DNA from: Clostridium frigidicarnis
GTDB taxonomy: Bacteria > Bacillota > Clostridia > Clostridiales > Clostridiaceae
Direction of reading: 5' to 3'
Length of the DNA stretch: 64,000 nt
Assembly (NCBI RefSeq): GCF_900111985.1
Contig: NZ_FOKI01000007.1
Location: 62,001 to 126,000 of the forward strand
In this document: piece after piece, positions 37,725-45,999 of the stretch
How positions within the stretch are numbered: the stretch's first letter is position 1
How the letters are laid out: each line of letters opens with the position of its first letter
Notes under the pieces: generated by a model
Seen by the model: only the letters and a program-made list of their open reading frames with translations
Database searches by the model: none
What the model was told of the DNA's origin: nothing
Program-made: the position numbers and the translations under genes

Positions 37725-39790
37725 TACTCTGTAACCTCACTTCTACTATTAGTCACATGATATATAGAATCTAATATATACTTTATATGTTCATCTTCAA
37801 GAATCTTACTAACTAAATCATTATCCTCATTTGATTTATTTAATAAAATTTTTGATAAATATTGAGCGCAGACTGCTTTAGATGCATTTCCTTTTAGTAA
37901 TGGTTTATATATTTTATATGCTATATCCATCTCATCTTTACCATCTCCAATAGATTCATCTATTCCTTCTTTAGCTTTATCAATATATTTATTTATATCA
38001 ATACTATCAACAACACCTTCATCTAATTTTATATCTTTTGCTATCAAAACCGCTGCATATAAATATTCTTTTATACAGCTTAACGCTAAATCAAATTCCA
38101 TAGTCCAGTTGTTTGTAAATGCTTTTATATCCTTAAAATTGTATTTTTCTTCTTTTTCCGCTTTTATGATTTCCTTGAACTTCTCGTAATCATTGTCAAC
38201 AACTTCAATTTGAGCTTGATACTCTCCCTTTTTAAATCTCTCTGATTTTTCTTTACCTAAGATTTCTTTTACTCTTTGTTTTGCATCATCCTCTTTTGTA
38301 AAATATTCATCAAAATCATTTGTTTTATATATTTTATATCCTTTAAATTCACTATTATTATCATCATCTTGATAGTACTGTATAGGTCTTACATCTAGAT
38401 CTGTAACAATTGAAGTTGGTATTCCTATTGTTTTATCTCCTTCCTTTGAAATAAATATATTTGAGTATCTTAAAAAAGCTACATTTCCTACATTAACAAT
38501 AGAAACTCCATGCATATATAATGGCTTTTCTATAATTTTTGCAATAGTTGGTATTAATATATTCTCTGCATCACCTTCAACCATAATTACACCTTTTGCA
38601 AAAAATAAATTTGCTTTTGTAGAATCTAAAAATCTTTCTAAGAATTCATAATCCCCTGAAGATAACCGTGTATATTTATTATTTAATGAATATGCATTAT
38701 TATTTCTGCAAAGAATTAAGCTATTTAAATTAGCTATTGATGCTAATGTTATACTGTGGGTTGTAAGTATAGTTTGTGATTTAATATTTTCTTCTAAATG
38801 TTTTATTATTCTTAACTGGGCTTGTGGATGTATGTGGGCTTCAATTTCTTCAATCAAGGCTAGTCCGAATTCATTGCTCTTTTCTTTTATATCCAATAAT
38901 AGCATTTCCATTGCCATGTATAATTGATTTAATGTTCCTAGCCCTACCTTATCTTCATCAATCTTTAACATAAGTCTAGATAATATTTTATTTAATTCCA
39001 TTTCGGATATATTAATATTCACGTCATATTTATCTTTATCAGTCCCTAAGAAGTTACTTAACGTATCTGATATTGAACTTATAATACTTGATGGATTATC
39101 TTTATAATCAAGCTGTACCTTAATCTCTTCTGTTGTATCACTATCCATATCATGATTGTTATCTTGAGATATACTTTCTTTAAAATATTCCTCAATGTTC
39201 CTATTTGCACTTTTCATAATTTCTTCTATTTTATGTGTACCATCTTTATTTTTAAATATAGGATGACTTTTTAATACTTGTGCAAACCTAGATCTATAGC
39301 CTGGATTTAGTTCATGTTCTGCATCTCTTAAAGGCTTTAAATATGTAACTCTCAAATTTTCCGATGCTTCAAAGTTAACATCCAGATCTTCTTTACCTCC
39401 AGTTTTTCTTATTGTTATCTTATTATCCTTTATTCTTGCTGTTAATCTTACCTCTAATTTAGCGTTTCCTTCGTCATCTATATATATCCATTCTAAAAAC
39501 CTTCCTGCCTCTATATTAGATAAGCTTTCAAATGTACATTCTATTTTTAAATAATTAGTTCTTATACCATTTTTTCCTCTATAAAAATCATTTTCTTCTA
39601 ATCTAACACTATCGTAGCTTTGAGTACCTAGAACTAATTTTATTGCATCTATAATCGCTGTTTTACCACTATCATTTTCCCCAACAATTAGATTCAGCCT
39701 ATCACTAAATAATACTGTAATTCCAGCATCTTCATTTTCTTTTGTCCCATATTTTCTAAAATTCCATATTTTTAATTTAGATAAAAACAT
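37724..39790 (-). CDS. gajA: OLD-family ATPase-nuclease, GajA-like (Gabija defence)
   Basis: A 688-residue protein. N-terminal split ABC-type ATPase: Walker A GENDSGKTA (37-45), signature-like region near 290 (GLGTLNQLY), Walker B LIEEIEAHIHP and His-loop ILTTHSITL. C-terminal TOPRIM nuclease: Glu in MVEGDAENI and the DxD of VTDLDVRP. This is the class 2 OLD architecture used by GajA, which nicks or cuts phage DNA when nucleotides fall. It is about 100 residues longer than the founding member. Coupled to the helicase gene downstream. Confidence 0.87.
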   Translation of the reverse strand: MFLSKLKIWNFRKYGTKENEDAGITVLFSDRLNLIVGENDSGKTAIIDAIKLVLGTQSYDSVRLEENDFYRGKNGIRTNYLKIECTFESLSNIEAGRFLEWIYIDDEGNAKLEVRLTARIKDNKITIRKTGGKEDLDVNFEASENLRVTYLKPLRDAEHELNPGYRSRFAQVLKSHPIFKNKDGTHKIEEIMKSANRNIEEYFKESISQDNNHDMDSDTTEEIKVQLDYKDNPSSIISSISDTLSNFLGTDKDKYDVNINISEMELNKILSRLMLKIDEDKVGLGTLNQLYMAMEMLLLDIKEKSNEFGLALIEEIEAHIHPQAQLRIIKHLEENIKSQTILTTHSITLASIANLNSLILCRNNNAYSLNNKYTRLSSGDYEFLERFLDSTKANLFFAKGVIMVEGDAENILIPTIAKIIEKPLYMHGVSIVNVGNVAFLRYSNIFISKEGDKTIGIPTSIVTDLDVRPIQYYQDDDNNSEFKGYKIYKTNDFDEYFTKEDDAKQRVKEILGKEKSERFKKGEYQAQIEVVDNDYEKFKEIIKAEKEEKYNFKDIKAFTNNWTMEFDLALSCIKEYLYAAVLIAKDIKLDEGVVDSIDINKYIDKAKEGIDESIGDGKDEMDIAYKIYKPLLKGNASKAVCAQYLSKILLNKSNEDNDLVSKILEDEHIKYILDSIYHVTNSRSEVTE

Positions 39791-39956
39791 ACTATATCCC
39801 CCTTTATTTCTTTTAAATATATTTCAAGTAAAGTTATTCAACTTATATTCTACACCACATGGTATTATTTTCAAATGCATAACCACCCCCATAGTTTAAC
39901 TATATTTCCTATATTTACAATATTTAAATACTATAATAATTAATTTATAAAAATAA

Positions 39957-39984
39957 AAATCCACGACATCTCTGTCGTGGATTT
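39957..39984 (-). terminator. Terminator of the tmRNA fragment
   Basis: A perfect stem AAATCCACGACA/TGTCGTGGATTT with a four-base loop and a T-run on the minus strand, two bases beyond the CCA end of the tmRNA fragment. Its sequence is the best-kept version of the hairpin in the terminator/tail repeats. Confidence 0.85.
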
Positions 39985-39986
39985 CA

Positions 39987-40172
39987 TGGTGGAGGCGATG
40001 GGAATTGAACCCCTGTCCGAAAATAGTGACCCTAAGGCATCTCCGAATGCAGCCCAGTGATTTAGAATTTCCTTCATAAATTCCGTTCCTAGGTCAAAAC
40101 TTTCCTAAGCTAAGGTTTCACTAATTGGTCCCCTATCCCAAGTCGTGGGGCTCTTAGGTAGGACGAATAGCT
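39987..40172 (-). ncRNA. ssrA: tmRNA 3' fragment (5' part and tag-coding part missing)
   Basis: On the minus strand the 3' end has the tRNA-like T arm GGGGTTCAATTCCC, the acceptor strand ATCGCCTCC and an encoded ACCA, and upstream paired blocks such as GAGCCCC/GGGGACC that fit the tmRNA pseudoknot region. The 5' half, which should begin with a G-rich acceptor strand and TTCGACGGGG-like T-loop partner and include the tag ORF, is not found to about 40630 or elsewhere in the window. This is the fragment expected next to an integration at ssrA. The right limit is approximate. Confidence 0.8.
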
Positions 40173-40256
40173 ATATTAAGTAAATTCTTTATTATATTTT
40201 TAATTTTAAAAGTCTTAATATATACTTCTATTAATCTTTATCAACAATATTATTTT

Positions 40257-40626
40257 TTAACTAATATAGACCTTAGTTTCTATAGGAATATTATCATATA
40301 TCCATTTAGCATTTTCTTTCGCAAGTCTTATACAACCATCTGATATTGACATACCAAGTCTTCCATCTCGTATACTTCCATCAAGATTATAAAGAATTGA
40401 ATGAAATAAATAATTTCCCTTGAATTGTGTATAGTAAAAACATTTATATCCCTTATTTACACCAAAGTATAAACCTTTAATACCTATAACATGCGTTCCT
40501 TTTTGGTGTAGGTGTTGATGGCTTACCAATACTATAAAAGTTACCACTATTAGCAAAGTTTATTACATCTTCAGTATATTTATCACTTCTCTTATAATTA
40601 TTTAAAACTCTTTCAATAAATTTCAC
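40257..40626 (-). pseudogene. L,D-transpeptidase (YkuD domain), truncated and frameshifted
   Basis: The 3' part (40257-40500) encodes the catalytic end of a YkuD enzyme: GNYLFHS and SISDGCIRL with the active Cys, finishing KWIYDNIP. Just upstream the frame shifts by one base at a run of A (near 40503). Restoring it joins KPSTPTPK to GTHVIGIKGLYFG, the usual family text, and extends to a GTG at 40626 with GAGG upstream. The remaining N-terminal signal/anchor and linker regions of a normal enzyme are absent. It is therefore dead unless frameshifting is used. A related gene end lies at 63944-64000. Confidence 0.8.
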
Positions 40627-40728
40627 ATTAATAACCTCACAAAAATTGATTTATAAATTACTAAATTTAAAACTTTACGACAAATTATCCTAGAGTTTAT
40701 TCATAGAGACTAAACATAGTTATCTCTC

Positions 40729-40773
40729 TTAAGGTACATTCAAAAAATAACAAGTCAGTATAATAGTCTTATT
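40729..40773. repeat. Dispersed palindromic repeat, copy 3 (one half)
   Basis: TTAAGGTACATTC, then AAAAAATAACAAGTCAGTATA and AGTCTTA match one arm and the centre of copies 2 and 4. The other arm is missing because the ABC ATPase stop codon lies directly beside it (40774). Confidence 0.7.
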
Positions 40774-41505
40774 TTAAACTCCAATTAATTTCCTCACAAA
40801 ATTTGTTTTAGGATTTTCTATTATATCAGTAGAAGCACCAAGTTGTATTATTTTCCCCTTATCCATTACAAGCACTCTAGTTCCAAGCTTTAATGCTTCC
40901 TTAATATCATGAGTAATAAATACTATTGTCACATTAAGCTCCTTATATATACGGGATATTTCTTCCTGTAATAGCTTTCTAGTTATTTCATCCACTGCTC
41001 CAAATGGCTCATCCATAAGTAAAATATTAGGCGAAGCTGCTAATGCTCTTGCAATACCAATCCTTTGACGTTGTCCTCCTGAAAGCTCACTTGGATAACG
41101 ATTAAGCATATCCTCACTTAATCCAACTACCTTAATTAACTTCTCTACCTTTAATGATATTTCTCTTTTACTCTCCTTTTTTATTAAATTAGGCACATAG
41201 GATATGTTTTTTCTTATATTCATATGTGGGAATAATCCAACTCCCTGAATTACATACCCAATACTTCTCCTAAGTTCAATTTGATTCACCTTTGAAATAT
41301 CCTCACCATTAATATAAACCTTTCCTTTATCTGGTGTAATTAATCCATTTATAATCTTTAATATTGTTGTTTTACCACACCCTGAGCTCCCTATTATGGT
41401 TAAAAACTCTCCTTTCTCTATATCTAAATTGAAATCATTTAAAATTTTATTATCTCCATAGGTTTTGAAAACACTCTGTAGCTGTATAACATTTTCTTCT
41501 TTCAT
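40774..41505 (-). CDS. Quaternary-amine ABC importer ATPase (OpuCA/ProV type)
   Basis: A 243-residue ATPase: Walker A GSSGCGKTT, signature LSGGQRQR, Walker B LLMDEPFGAVDE, switch FITHDI. The EPFGAVDEITR text and the ALKLGTRVLVMDKGKIIQLG end are typical of glycine betaine/choline transporters; the CBS pair of OpuCA/ProV is absent. ATG at 41505 chosen because GGAG lies nine bases upstream; the ATG at 41520 has no site. Last gene of the operon permease, binding protein, ATPase. Confidence 0.9.
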   Translation of the reverse strand: MKEENVIQLQSVFKTYGDNKILNDFNLDIEKGEFLTIIGSSGCGKTTILKIINGLITPDKGKVYINGEDISKVNQIELRRSIGYVIQGVGLFPHMNIRKNISYVPNLIKKESKREISLKVEKLIKVVGLSEDMLNRYPSELSGGQRQRIGIARALAASPNILLMDEPFGAVDEITRKLLQEEISRIYKELNVTIVFITHDIKEALKLGTRVLVMDKGKIIQLGASTDIIENPKTNFVRKLIGV

Positions 41506-41529
41506 AAGCTTTTTCTCCATTTCAAATCT

Positions 41530-42435
41530 TTATTTTAACAATCCCTTAGCTTTTAAGAATTCTTTCGCTACTGTCTTTTCATCTTGTCCTTCTGATTCCA
41601 CCTTATTATTTAATGATATCATTTCCTTCTCAGTTATAATATTTTCCATCTTCATTAAAGCTTTTTTAAGCTCTGGATGGTCTTTAATCACATCATTACG
41701 CACAACTGTTCCACAAGAATAGGTTTGATAAAAATTTTTATCATCCTCTAAAACCACAACATCAGAGGTTTCAATTTTTCCATCTGTTGTGAATATATTC
41801 ATTACATCTATTTCCTTAGCATTTATTGCTTTATATTTAAGTCCAATATCTAAATCCACTGATTTCTTAAAGCTTAACCCATATTTATTACATAAATCCT
41901 TAAAGCCATCATCTCTTTCATAAAAATCATATTCCGCTCCAAATGTAAGATCTTTAGAATAGGCCGCAAGGTCTGAATACGTCTTAATATTATATTTTTC
42001 TGCAATATCTTTTCTTACTACCAATCCATAAGTGTTGTTAAATCCATAAAGTCCAACCCAACTTAAATTATACTCTTTTTCGTATTTCTCATTAAGTTTC
42101 TTATATAAGGTTTTATCATCTGGAATTTCCTTTTCTTTTAATACAAAACTCCATGCTGTCCCTGTATATTCTGGATATAGGTCAAAATCCCCCTTTATAA
42201 TGGCAGGATGAATATTACTTGTTCCTCCTCCTACCCCTTTTGTTATTTCAACCTTTAAATCAGTATTGTCCTCAATAAGTAATTTTAGCATTTCTCCTAA
42301 AATAAACTGTTCACTCATTGGTTTTGTTGCTATTTTAATAGTTTTACTTTTTTTTGAGCATCCTACTAAAGTAGTAAATAAAACTATCACCATTAATGTT
42401 GCCAAAAATTTAATATGCTTTTCAACTAATTTCAT
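41530..42435 (-). CDS. Glycine betaine/choline-type substrate-binding lipoprotein (OpuCC/OsmF type)
   Basis: A 301-residue lipoprotein with lipobox LVGC (Cys 26). The mature part starts with the OpuAC-family pattern KIATKPMSEQFILGEML and contains GGTSNIHPAI and YPEYTGTAW, where the aromatic residues usually build the cage for quaternary ammonium groups. It overlaps the permease stop by one base. It probably serves osmoprotectant or choline uptake. Confidence 0.9.
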   Translation of the reverse strand: MKLVEKHIKFLATLMVIVLFTTLVGCSKKSKTIKIATKPMSEQFILGEMLKLLIEDNTDLKVEITKGVGGGTSNIHPAIIKGDFDLYPEYTGTAWSFVLKEKEIPDDKTLYKKLNEKYEKEYNLSWVGLYGFNNTYGLVVRKDIAEKYNIKTYSDLAAYSKDLTFGAEYDFYERDDGFKDLCNKYGLSFKKSVDLDIGLKYKAINAKEIDVMNIFTTDGKIETSDVVVLEDDKNFYQTYSCGTVVRNDVIKDHPELKKALMKMENIITEKEMISLNNKVESEGQDEKTVAKEFLKAKGLLK

Positions 42436-43076
42436 TACTTAATCCTCCACCTTCTTTTAATTATTTTTTCACCATATCCAATAAGGAAATCAGCTATTAA
42501 AGCTATTAAAGCTATTAATAAACTTCCTGCAATTGTCATGGCAGTGTTATTTGTGGTTATACCTCTATAAATTGCAACACCAAGACCTCCCGCACCAATA
42601 AAGGATGCAATTCCTGCAAGGGCAATTGTCATAACAACCATATTTCTAATACCTGCTAAAATAACTGTGATAGCTAAAGGAAGCTTTACCTTATATAAAA
42701 TTTCAAAGGATGTACTACCCATTCCCTTAGCTGCTTCTATTATTGATGTATCTATATTCTCTATTCCTGTATATGTATTTCTAATCATTGGTAATAGTGC
42801 GTATATTGTAAGTGCAATTATTGCTGTTGTATTTCCAATTCCTGAAAAAGGAATTAAAAATCCAAGTAGTGATATTGCTGGAATTGTATAAACAAAATTT
42901 GTTATACCAAGAATAATTGGAGAAGTTTTTTTAAACTCACTAATTAAAACTCCGAGTATTCCCCCTATTATTGTTGCAATTATTATGGATATTCCTGAGA
43001 TTTCTAGGTGTTCTAATATTAACTGGTGAAAAAAATCTCCTCTTTCCATATAAATCTTTAAAACTTCTTTAATCAT
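42435..43076 (-). CDS. Quaternary-amine ABC importer permease (OpuCB/ProW type)
   Basis: A 213-residue membrane protein with five or six helices and the EAA loop IIEAAKGMGSTSFEILYKVKLP. Length and order fit OpuCB. It opens the operon; only one permease gene is present where OpuC has two, so a homodimer is likely. The ATG is preceded by TAGGAGGG-like sequence. Confidence 0.9.
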   Translation of the reverse strand: MIKEVLKIYMERGDFFHQLILEHLEISGISIIIATIIGGILGVLISEFKKTSPIILGITNFVYTIPAISLLGFLIPFSGIGNTTAIIALTIYALLPMIRNTYTGIENIDTSIIEAAKGMGSTSFEILYKVKLPLAITVILAGIRNMVVMTIALAGIASFIGAGGLGVAIYRGITTNNTAMTIAGSLLIALIALIADFLIGYGEKIIKRRWRIK

Positions 43077-43164
43077 TTATCCCTCCTAAATTTCTTTTTA
43101 TTAATCATCAATCTTAAATTAGACAAAAGAAATCATTCGTTATTATATTATTCAGCATAAAAAA

Positions 43165-43200
43165 AAAAAGTTCTCTGAAAATATTTTTAGAGAACTTTTT
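43165..43200 (-). terminator. Terminator after the MFS gene pair
   Basis: A perfect 12-bp stem AAAAAGTTCTCT/AGAGAACTTTTT with a 12-base loop and A/T runs on both sides, directly after the MFS stop at 43203. It may also stop read-through from the other side. Confidence 0.85.
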
Positions 43201-43202
43201 CT

Positions 43203-44414
43203 TTAAAAAGCTTTTTTCCTTAATATTAGATAAATAAAAAATACTAAAAGGGAAGCAACTAATAATCCAATAAATAGCCATTCTTTATTTAAATTATATA
43301 TAAAGGATGAAACTATAGGACCTAGTACATATCCTGTAGACTCAGACGCTCCTACAAAACCAAATACAACTCCTTTTATGTTTTCATTTTCTCCAAACTC
43401 CAAAAGTGAATTTTGAAGGGCTGAATTTAAAAAAGTTGCTCCTAAAAAATACACTACAATTATTATAGAAAATAGAACAGCCCCTCTAATAAACGATAAT
43501 GCTAATAATGCCCCACTCATAACCATAAATGAAAAAAAGAATTGTTTTTCAACTCCTATTTTATCGCTAGTCCATCCTCCCAAAGGAGCAAAAACACCAA
43601 ATATAAATAAATAAATTGATATAATTGCGGAACTAAAAAAAGATGATCCACCTAGAACTTCTTGCGCATAGAATGGAAAGATAGAAACTATACATCCATA
43701 TATAAAATCTCCTAATAAAGCAATTACTCCTAGCATAATAATTTTAGGGGCAAGCTTATACTTTTTTATATCCTCAATTATTACTTTAACCCTACATCTA
43801 AGCTTTTTCTTTGATTTTTTACATTTTTTCATTGTAACTTCTGGTTTCTTAATTTTTAGCCCAAGAAATATTAAACATACTAATATTCCAATAGAAGATA
43901 TGTAAAACACCATTTTATAATTATTTAATTTTGATACAATAAAGCCACCAATAATTGCCCCTATGCTTCCACCAAGGGTAAATACTGCTGAGGCATATCC
44001 TGTGCATTCTCCTCTTTTCTCTGGTGCTAGAGACCTAGATAATATTAAAAATGTAGCTGGTGCTGCTATTCCAAGTACTGTTCCCTGTATTATATAAATA
44101 CCGCTAGCTAAAATTTGAGAATTTACTAAGGTGTATGCAAAAGGAACACAAGCCATTAATCCTAAAGAAATCATGAGTAAAAGTTTATCTCCTATAGTAT
44201 TAGCTACCATACCAAAAGGCATTTGTGCTAGTGCTTTTCCCACACCATATAAAGACATTACTATGCCTATCATAAGAGTATTTATTCCTATAAAATCAAA
44301 ATATAGAGGAATTATAGGTATCATAAAGCTGTAACTAATTCCAAAGATAAAACGTAAAATACAAAAATGTAGAAGTTCTTTTTTCTCAAATAAAATATTG
44401 TTTTTAATATTCAT
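43203..44414 (-). CDS. MFS exporter (second of a tandem pair)
   Basis: A 403-residue, twelve-helix major facilitator. Between helices 2 and 3 the motif A region reads GMVANTIGDKLLL, and motif C-like glycines lie in helix 5 (FTLGGSIGAIIGGF), which marks drug/proton antiporters. A basic cytoplasmic loop rich in KK sits mid-protein. It resembles its neighbour at 44484-45683 along the whole length (for example FGVFAPLGGWTSDKIG against FGLGAPIAGWVSDRIG), so the two arose by duplication. Substrate unknown. Confidence 0.88.
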   Translation of the reverse strand: MNIKNNILFEKKELLHFCILRFIFGISYSFMIPIIPLYFDFIGINTLMIGIVMSLYGVGKALAQMPFGMVANTIGDKLLLMISLGLMACVPFAYTLVNSQILASGIYIIQGTVLGIAAPATFLILSRSLAPEKRGECTGYASAVFTLGGSIGAIIGGFIVSKLNNYKMVFYISSIGILVCLIFLGLKIKKPEVTMKKCKKSKKKLRCRVKVIIEDIKKYKLAPKIIMLGVIALLGDFIYGCIVSIFPFYAQEVLGGSSFFSSAIISIYLFIFGVFAPLGGWTSDKIGVEKQFFFSFMVMSGALLALSFIRGAVLFSIIIVVYFLGATFLNSALQNSLLEFGENENIKGVVFGFVGASESTGYVLGPIVSSFIYNLNKEWLFIGLLVASLLVFFIYLILRKKAF

Positions 44415-44483
44415 ATCAAACTCCTATAATAATGACATTTTTCTTTAGTATCTTAATCTATTTAGTTTATTATGCACTCTCTA

Positions 44484-45683
44484 TTATATTTTAGACTTAT
44501 TATAAAAAAGCACATATAAAGCTGTAATTAAAAGTGAAACTATTAATAGCCCCAAAAACAGCCATTCTTTATTTATTTCATATACATATGATGAAATTAA
44601 TGGACCAAGTGCATACCCAAATGACTCAGATGAACCCACAAATCCAAATACAAAGCCTTTTATCCTAGGATTACTCCCAAATTCTGAAAGTGAGCCTTGA
44701 AGTGCTGCATTTAAAAAAGTAGCTCCTAAAAAATATATTATTATTGTTATTGTAAAAACTGATACATTCCTTATTATTACTAAACCAAGTAAGCTTAAAT
44801 TCATTACACTAAATGAGAGGACTAATTGTGCTTTGTTTCCTATCCTATCACTTACCCACCCAGCTATTGGTGCCCCTAGTCCAAAAACTATTAAATATAC
44901 TGATATTATGGAGGAGGTGTATAGAGTTGATACTCCTAATACAGATTGTCCATAAAAATGAATTAATGCTACAACACAAGAATATATATAATCCCCTAAA
45001 AATGCCATAGCTCCGAGCATTATAATTTTATGTTTTAGTTTGTATATATTTATTTCTTTTAGTATTTCTTTTAAGGATACTTTACTTTTATTTACTTGTC
45101 TTGCAGGTTTTTCTTTTGGTATTTTGAAAATTACATATATTAATGTTAGTAGTATACCAAATGAGGATATGTAAAAGACCCTATTAAAATCATTTAATTT
45201 TGTTACAATAATTCCAGCTATAATAGCTCCAACTCCACCACCAAATGTAAAAACTGCTGAGGCTAAGCCTGTACTCTCTCCCCTTTTTCTTTTGTCTATG
45301 GACCTAGCTAATATTGAATAGGTTGAAGGAGCGGCCATTCCAAGTATTGCTCCCTGTATTACATATATACTTCCTGATAATATATTATTTTTTACTAGTG
45401 TATAACCTATTGGTACAAGTGCCATTAACCCCAGAGCTAAGGTTAGAGCTAACTTGTCCCCTATTTTATCTGCAAATATCCCAAATGGAATTTGAGTTAT
45501 AGTTTTGCTTAATCCATAAAGAGAAATTATTATTCCTATTATTACTGTTGAAAGTCCTATAGATTTATAAAATAGTGGTATTATAGGAATCATAAGACTG
45601 TAGCTTATTCCAAAGAGTAATCTATAGGTACAAAATCTTCTTAATTCCTTCTTTGTAAATAATACACTTTCTTTAAATTTCAT
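44484..45683 (-). CDS. MFS exporter (first of a tandem pair)
   Basis: A 399-residue, twelve-helix major facilitator with motif A GIFADKIGDKLAL and motif C-like FTFGGGVGAIIAGI. Tandem paralogue of the next gene, 69 bp away. Its ribosome binding site (AGGAGA) lies inside one arm of a 22-bp inverted repeat that ends just before the ATG, which should lower translation unless the hairpin opens. That arrangement suggests inducible expression, as known for other drug-efflux and methylase genes, but inducer and mechanism are unknown. Confidence 0.88.
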   Translation of the reverse strand: MKFKESVLFTKKELRRFCTYRLLFGISYSLMIPIIPLFYKSIGLSTVIIGIIISLYGLSKTITQIPFGIFADKIGDKLALTLALGLMALVPIGYTLVKNNILSGSIYVIQGAILGMAAPSTYSILARSIDKRKRGESTGLASAVFTFGGGVGAIIAGIIVTKLNDFNRVFYISSFGILLTLIYVIFKIPKEKPARQVNKSKVSLKEILKEINIYKLKHKIIMLGAMAFLGDYIYSCVVALIHFYGQSVLGVSTLYTSSIISVYLIVFGLGAPIAGWVSDRIGNKAQLVLSFSVMNLSLLGLVIIRNVSVFTITIIIYFLGATFLNAALQGSLSEFGSNPRIKGFVFGFVGSSESFGYALGPLISSYVYEINKEWLFLGLLIVSLLITALYVLFYNKSKI

Positions 45684-45685
45684 AA

Positions 45686-45740
45686 AAATCTCCTAGAATG
45701 CAATAAAATTTATTTTTATTTATTGTATTCTAGGAGATTT
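45686..45740 (-). promoter_or_regulatory. Hairpin covering the MFS ribosome binding site
   Basis: Arms 45686-45707 and 45719-45740 (22 bp, one mismatch) with an 11-base AT loop. On the minus strand the second arm ends in CTAGGAGATTT, then TT and the ATG at 45683, so the Shine-Dalgarno is base-paired. The following T-run would also let it act as a terminator-like attenuator. The remaining upstream stretch (45741-45999) shows nothing further. Confidence 0.65.
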
Positions 45741-45999
45741 AATGTTATTACTATTCTCCGCATCCATCTACATATAAAACACTAACCAATATGCTTTTCT
45801 TTCAGCATCTATTTTTCTTAATTTTCAATAAGACTATTAGATATTTTACCTTAATAGTTTTAATATTCTTTTTAATTGTAATTGCTCTATAAATAATATT
45901 ACTTGAAAACTCTAAGTAATTTATATACTTTATTCCTTATAACACTTGCTTAACTAAACTAGAATAATATTTAACAAGGTCATTATTCTTCTAGTTATA

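Noticed and set aside
39987..40630. Complete tmRNA gene
   Set aside because: No TTCGACGGGG-type 5' end and no tag ORF upstream of the 3' half.
43203..45683. Tet(P)- or macrolide-specific efflux assignment for the MFS pair
   Set aside because: Only general drug/proton antiporter motifs are visible; the text does not single out a known resistance determinant.
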